Assembly: GCA_944800085.1 (NCBI GenBank)
Contig: CALYLO010000006.1
Span: forward strand, 1-64,000
From: Paenibacillus melissococcoides
GTDB lineage: Bacteria > Bacillota > Bacilli > Paenibacillales > Paenibacillaceae
Direction: 5' to 3'
DNA length: 64,000 nucleotides
The notes beneath the pieces are model-generated. The model saw only the letters and a list, made by a program, of their open reading frames with translations. It did not search any database and was not told the DNA's origin. Shown here piece by piece: positions 60,010-64,000 of the stretch. Made by a program: the position numbers and the translations under genes. Position 1 is the stretch's first letter. Each line of letters begins with the position of its first letter.

Positions 60010-62685
60010 ATGAAGAGTCTTCGGTTTTTTTGGTCGGAATTTATGGGGGTTGTCCGTTCGAAGGATGTCCTGGTTCCGGTACTCGGTCTCCTGGTTATTC
60101 CGCTGCTGTACAGCGGCGTCTACTTGGTGGCGAACTGGGATCCGTACAGCAATGTGAAAAACATGCCTGTCGCAGTCGTGAATGAGGATCGGCCGGTGAT
60201 GTATGAAGGCAAGGAGATCGCGATTGGGCGCGAGCTGATTGAGAAGCTGCACAGCAATGATGCGGTCGACTTCCATTTCGTGTCGCGCAAGGAGGGCGAG
60301 CGCGGATTAAGCGAGAACAAGTATTATTTGCTTATTATCGTGCCGGAAGAGATGTCGCATAACGCGACCACGATTCTCGACCCCAATCCGAAGCCGATGA
60401 ATCTGATCTATAAGGAGAACAGCAGCTACAATTTCTTGTCCGGTCAAATCTCCGACAAGGTCGTGCAGAGCATCAAATCGGAGCTGTCGCAAAAGGTGAC
60501 GGAGACCTATGTCGAGCAGATGTTCAATGCGATCGGCACCGTTGCGGAAGGATTGGGGGCCGCCAGCGAAGGGGCGGGCAAAATCGAGGACGGTCTGAGC
60601 CAGTTGGGCGACGGAATCGAGATGTTCCGGGACGAGTTGAATGCGCAGGTCGACTCGAAGACGGCGGAAGCGGAGACGATGGTCGAGAAGATGCTGGCCG
60701 AGAACGAGAAGAAGCTCGATCGGCTGATTCATGATGAAATAGACAAAACGATGGATACAAAGAAGCCGGAGCTGATCAAGAAGGTCCATCAAGACATCGA
60801 TACCGAAGCCGAGAAGTACACCAAGGTTGTATATGATACCGTGCATACGCGGATCGACGATATGGTCAATGAGTACTCGCTATTGTCGAAGGAGAAGCTT
60901 CACGAGCAAATCGATAAGCAGTCCGTCATCTATGGGGCGGAAATCCGCAAGAAGCTGCATCAGGAAATCGACAACGCGTACAACAACAATCTGAATCAGG
61001 TGCTGGGCAAAATCAGCCGGGAGGTCGACAAGTCGATTACCGAGATGGAGCCGGCTGCCCGGGTGAAGATGCACAGCATTATTGACAAGGAGTACGACAA
61101 TGTCGACAGCTCGATCCGTTCGACGCTGAACCGTTACATCGATGAGAAAGTGGATCAGCTCTTCGACGAGGCCATCAAGCGCGGGAAGGAGCAGTTGGGT
61201 AAAATCCAGGCGAACCTTGATCAACTGGAAGAGAAGCTGAAGCCTATCGGCGAGAAGCTGCCTCCGGAGCTCCAGCAGCAGTGGGAAGCGGCGAAGAAGC
61301 AGCTCGAAGAGGTTCGATCCCAGATCGAAGAAAACCTGACTCAAGCCAATCTGGAGCAGCTGCGCGACAAGGTGAAGCAGGATTTGAACAACATGGTCAA
61401 CAAGGAGCTCGACAAGTTGAAGCCGGCCCTGCTCGCCAAGCTGCATCAGGCGGCGGACCAGAAGTTCGATCAGGTCTATCCGCAGGTGCGTTCGCTCGCC
61501 CAGCAGGTGGCGATGTCCAAAGCGAATGAGCTGGCGCCGAAGCTGCTGGCCAAGGCGCATCTCGTTGCCGAAGATATTTATCAGGAAAAATCGAAACAGC
61601 TCACCGACAAGCTTCATGACACGGTCGATTCCAAATGGATGGAGTACGAGCCGAAGGTCGTGGCGGGCCTCCATCGGAAGGCGAACGACGAGCTGGATCG
61701 GATGACGCCGGAGATTCTCACCAAGATTCATCAGGCGGCCGACGACAAGGTGAACAGTCTGGAGCCGATGGCCCGTGACATGCTGCACGACATGGCGGAG
61801 ATGAAGCTGAAGGAAGCCGCCAAAAAGGTGCAGGACATGATCTTCGTCAAGATGAGCGATATGCTGAATCAGGTCGATCAAGCGAAGGATGCGATCAACG
61901 GCGGATTCGAGCAGCTGCTGGACGGTCAGGAGCAGCTGTTATCCGGCGGCGCGGAGCTTCGCCGGAAGCTGCAGGAAGGCGCGGATAAAGCGCAGCAGAA
62001 CCCGACCGATAAGACATATGAAATGATTACGTCTCCGGTTGGCAGCGATAAAGTCGCGAATCATGATGTCACGACCTACGGCGTAGGCATGGCTCCGTAT
62101 TTCCTGTCGCTTGGATTTTTCGTCGGGGCATTGATGTTCTCGATGGTCTATCCGCTGCGGGAGACCTACAACCGGCCGCCTTCCGGCACGGCCTGGATGA
62201 CGAGCAAATACGGGTTCATGACGGTGGAGAGCGTTCTGCAGGTTGCCATTGCCGGACTGGTCGTCCTCAATGTGATTCATTTGCCGGTCACGAACGTGCC
62301 GATGTTCTTCGTCGTCTGTCTCGTTACCAGCTTAACGTTCTTTGCCATGATCCAATTTTTCATTACCTCATTCGGGAACGTAGGGCGCTTCATTATCATT
62401 TTGCTGCTCGTGTTCCAGCTGTCATCGACGGCAGGCACATTCCCGATTGAATTAACGCCGAAATTTTTCCAGATGCTGCACCCTTGGTTCCCGATGACCT
62501 ACACCATCCGGGCCTTCCGCGGCGTCGTGTCGCTGGGCGACATCCAATACGTCTGGTTGAATCTCGGCAAGCTGTCCATCTTCCTCGTCCTGTCGCTTAT
62601 CGGCAGCTGGATCTATTTCATTCTCAGCCACCGGAAGCTGGCGAAGACGGAGCAGTCGACGGATACAACCGCGGTGACCGGCTGA
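60010..62685 (+). CDS. YhgE/Pip-type membrane protein with a long repetitive extracellular region
   Basis: An 891-residue protein with a strong promoter and GAGGAGGTGA site. Helix 1 is at ~22-42. The YhgE/Pip N-terminal domain (~45-175) includes NMPVAVVNEDRPV and YYLLIIVPEEMSHNAT. Residues ~220-640 are a very long charged helical region made of ~24-30-residue units built around Lys-x-His (KLHEQIDKQ, KLHQEIDNA, KMHSIIDKE, KLHQAADQK, KLHDTVDSK, KIHQAADDK). A C-terminal ABC-2-like membrane domain has five helices at ~695-880 (YFLSLGFFVGALMFSMVYPL). The family includes phage infection protein and type VII secretion-linked EsaA-like proteins. A role in surface export or phage adsorption is inferred. 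Confidence 0.85.
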   Translation: MKSLRFFWSEFMGVVRSKDVLVPVLGLLVIPLLYSGVYLVANWDPYSNVKNMPVAVVNEDRPVMYEGKEIAIGRELIEKLHSNDAVDFHFVSRKEGERGLSENKYYLLIIVPEEMSHNATTILDPNPKPMNLIYKENSSYNFLSGQISDKVVQSIKSELSQKVTETYVEQMFNAIGTVAEGLGAASEGAGKIEDGLSQLGDGIEMFRDELNAQVDSKTAEAETMVEKMLAENEKKLDRLIHDEIDKTMDTKKPELIKKVHQDIDTEAEKYTKVVYDTVHTRIDDMVNEYSLLSKEKLHEQIDKQSVIYGAEIRKKLHQEIDNAYNNNLNQVLGKISREVDKSITEMEPAARVKMHSIIDKEYDNVDSSIRSTLNRYIDEKVDQLFDEAIKRGKEQLGKIQANLDQLEEKLKPIGEKLPPELQQQWEAAKKQLEEVRSQIEENLTQANLEQLRDKVKQDLNNMVNKELDKLKPALLAKLHQAADQKFDQVYPQVRSLAQQVAMSKANELAPKLLAKAHLVAEDIYQEKSKQLTDKLHDTVDSKWMEYEPKVVAGLHRKANDELDRMTPEILTKIHQAADDKVNSLEPMARDMLHDMAEMKLKEAAKKVQDMIFVKMSDMLNQVDQAKDAINGGFEQLLDGQEQLLSGGAELRRKLQEGADKAQQNPTDKTYEMITSPVGSDKVANHDVTTYGVGMAPYFLSLGFFVGALMFSMVYPLRETYNRPPSGTAWMTSKYGFMTVESVLQVAIAGLVVLNVIHLPVTNVPMFFVVCLVTSLTFFAMIQFFITSFGNVGRFIIILLLVFQLSSTAGTFPIELTPKFFQMLHPWFPMTYTIRAFRGVVSLGDIQYVWLNLGKLSIFLVLSLIGSWIYFILSHRKLAKTEQSTDTTAVTG

Positions 62686-62726
62686 CGCTGCGGCTGCAGC
62701 CTGAACCGGCGCAGAGAAAGATCGTG

Positions 62727-62765
62727 AAAAGACGCTTGGAACATTTCGTTCCGGCGTCTTTTTTT
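62727..62765 (+). terminator. YhgE/Pip gene terminator
   Basis: AAGACGC and GGAAC on the left pair with GTTCC and GCGTCTT on the right (arms near 62729-62742 and 62748-62760), followed by TTTTT. Confidence 0.85.
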
Positions 62766-63001
62766 CGTGCTGGCTGCGTTAAGCTGTGATGTTGATATGC
62801 CGACAGTTGCGAACAATGGTTCCGTTACGAAGACAACCAGGAAAATGAAAATCTTACGTCGAATAAGTAAAACAAGCTCGCGATTTCATGTCCTGAGCGG
62901 GAAAGGAACGAACATCGGCCTTCGTGCAAGTGATGCGGCCATAGAGACGCTCTGCTTTTCCTTCTACAAAAGATAAAAGGTTAAGAACGGAGGACTATCC
63001 A

Positions 63002-63856
63002 TTGAGAAGTGAACAAGAAATGATGAATCTTCTTGTCGATTTCGCCAGAAAGGATCAGCGAATCCGACTGGTCACCTTGGAAGGCTCGCGTACAAACCGC
63101 AATATTCCCCCGGATACGTTCCAAGATTATGACATTTCTTACTTTGTAACCGATATGGAATCGTTCAAGGAAAATGACCAGTGGCTGGACCTATTCGGGA
63201 AGCGGCTGATGATGCAAAAACCCGAGGATATGGAGCTTTTTCCGTCGGAGTTAGGGAATTGGTTTTCCTATATCATTCTTTTTGAGGATGGAAATAAATT
63301 AGACCTCACCCTTATTCCGATGAACGAGGTGGAGGATTATTTTGACAAGAGCGACGGGTTGGTGGGGGTTCTGCTTGATAAGGATGCTCGTATCCAGAAC
63401 GAAGTGATCGCTGATGACCGTCAATATTGGATAAAAAGGCCGACTGCAAGAGAATTTGATGATTGCTGCAATGAGTTCTGGATGGTGGCAACCTACGTCG
63501 TCAAAGGCTTGGCGAGAAAAGAACTCCTGTTTGCGATCGACCATTTGAACGAGATTGCGCGGCCGAACCTATTGCGAATGATGGCTTGGCAGATTGGCTC
63601 CGAGCATGGATACAACTTCAGCGTAGGGAAGAACTATAAATTTATTGATCGCTACCTTCCGCAGGAAGACTGGAAAAGGCTGCTCTCCACCTATTCGCAG
63701 AACCGTTATGAAGAAATGTGGCAGTCTTTATTTACTTGCTATGAACTATTCCGCACATACGCTAAGACTGTGGCCGCAAGTCTCGGATACAACTATCCGG
63801 ATTACGACGAAGCCATCACGAAGTATACCGAAAATATCTATCATTCATTGAGGTGA
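63002..63856 (+). CDS. Aminoglycoside 6-adenylyltransferase (ANT(6)/AadK type)
   Basis: A 284-residue nucleotidyltransferase, start TTG 63002 with GGAGG 10 bases upstream. The polymerase-beta-like active site is visible as LEGSR (28-30) and QDYDISYF (D42, D44), with a further Asp in NKLDLTLIP. The C-terminal helical domain includes FWMVATYVVKGLARKEL. Relatives adenylylate streptomycin at the 6-position; chromosomal AadK copies are common in Bacillus and Paenibacillus. It is intact and monocistronic. Whether it confers resistance cannot be told from sequence. Confidence 0.9.
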   Translation: MRSEQEMMNLLVDFARKDQRIRLVTLEGSRTNRNIPPDTFQDYDISYFVTDMESFKENDQWLDLFGKRLMMQKPEDMELFPSELGNWFSYIILFEDGNKLDLTLIPMNEVEDYFDKSDGLVGVLLDKDARIQNEVIADDRQYWIKRPTAREFDDCCNEFWMVATYVVKGLARKELLFAIDHLNEIARPNLLRMMAWQIGSEHGYNFSVGKNYKFIDRYLPQEDWKRLLSTYSQNRYEEMWQSLFTCYELFRTYAKTVAASLGYNYPDYDEAITKYTENIYHSLR

Positions 63857-63870
63857 ACGATGTAAAACGG

Positions 63871-63899
63871 CCGCCCTTATCGTGGGCGGTTCTATTTTT
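63871..63899 (+). terminator. Terminator after the aminoglycoside gene
   Basis: CCGCCC (63871-63876) pairs with GGGCGG (63884-63889), followed by TTCTATTTTT. No further gene is seen to 64000. Confidence 0.7.
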
Positions 63900-64000
63900 G
63901 AGCGATGGCGAGTATCCCCGTAGGTCAGAAAGGACAAGCTGTCGTAAATACGTAAAGAAGTCCCCCTTATTTCGGGTTAGCAGATGACCCTTGTTTTCCT

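Overview
The window looks like chromosomal DNA of a spore-forming member of the Paenibacillaceae, probably Paenibacillus. The evidence is gene content: yhbH/spoVR, five YheC/YheD spore-coat ATP-grasp genes, a SufCDSUB operon in Firmicute order, a YpdA bacillithiol-type reductase, YfkAB, YunC and strong AGGAGG ribosome sites. No rRNA, tRNA or CRISPR array was found.

Layout. (1) 1-8.8 kb is the right end of a contractile-tailed prophage: baseplate, tail fibre, XkdX, a small coiled-coil membrane protein, holin and endolysin, then three small AT-rich genes. It stops inside codon ~59 of spoVR, so spoVR is split. The endolysin ends in a piece of a serine recombinase. (2) 9-12 kb: yhbH, then an IS110-family element with a foldable RNA upstream of its transposase that looks like a bridge RNA. 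(3) 12-20.8 kb: an IclR regulator with a sulfatase, a wrecked DUF4091 gene, DUF423, a GGDEF/EAL protein, YunC and a frameshifted mtnK. (4) 21-27.4 kb: dps with a PerR-like box, an iron-box-like promoter, and sufCDSUB. (5) 27.4-31 kb: an AT-rich accessory stretch with a MarR-GNAT fusion, a dead MFS gene, DUF4183-type surface protein pieces and a small gene behind two LexA-like boxes. (6) 31-43 kb: polysaccharide deacetylase, two HD-GYP proteins, a decayed YunD-like phosphatase gene, uppP, an MMPL transporter, yfkAB, two adjacent tandem-repeat blocks, ypdA and a HAD phosphatase. (7) 43-51.5 kb: five tandem yheC/D paralogues divergent from yheB and yheA. (8) 51.5-59.3 kb: nucleoside salvage and uptake (deoD, a Crp/Fnr regulator, deoB and a four-gene BMP-type ABC transporter). 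(9) 60-64 kb: a large YhgE/Pip-type protein with a repetitive extracellular region, and an aminoglycoside 6-adenylyltransferase.

Several genes can be restored by single small indels (baseplate J twice, tail fibre, mtnK, the YunD-like gene). Either the strain carries many young pseudogenes or the assembly retains indel errors. This should be settled before any of them is called dead. The most original leads are the spoVR-splitting prophage, the lysin-recombinase chimera, the IS110 bridge-RNA candidate, the twin SOS boxes before an unknown small gene, the five-fold YheC/D array and the paired minisatellites.
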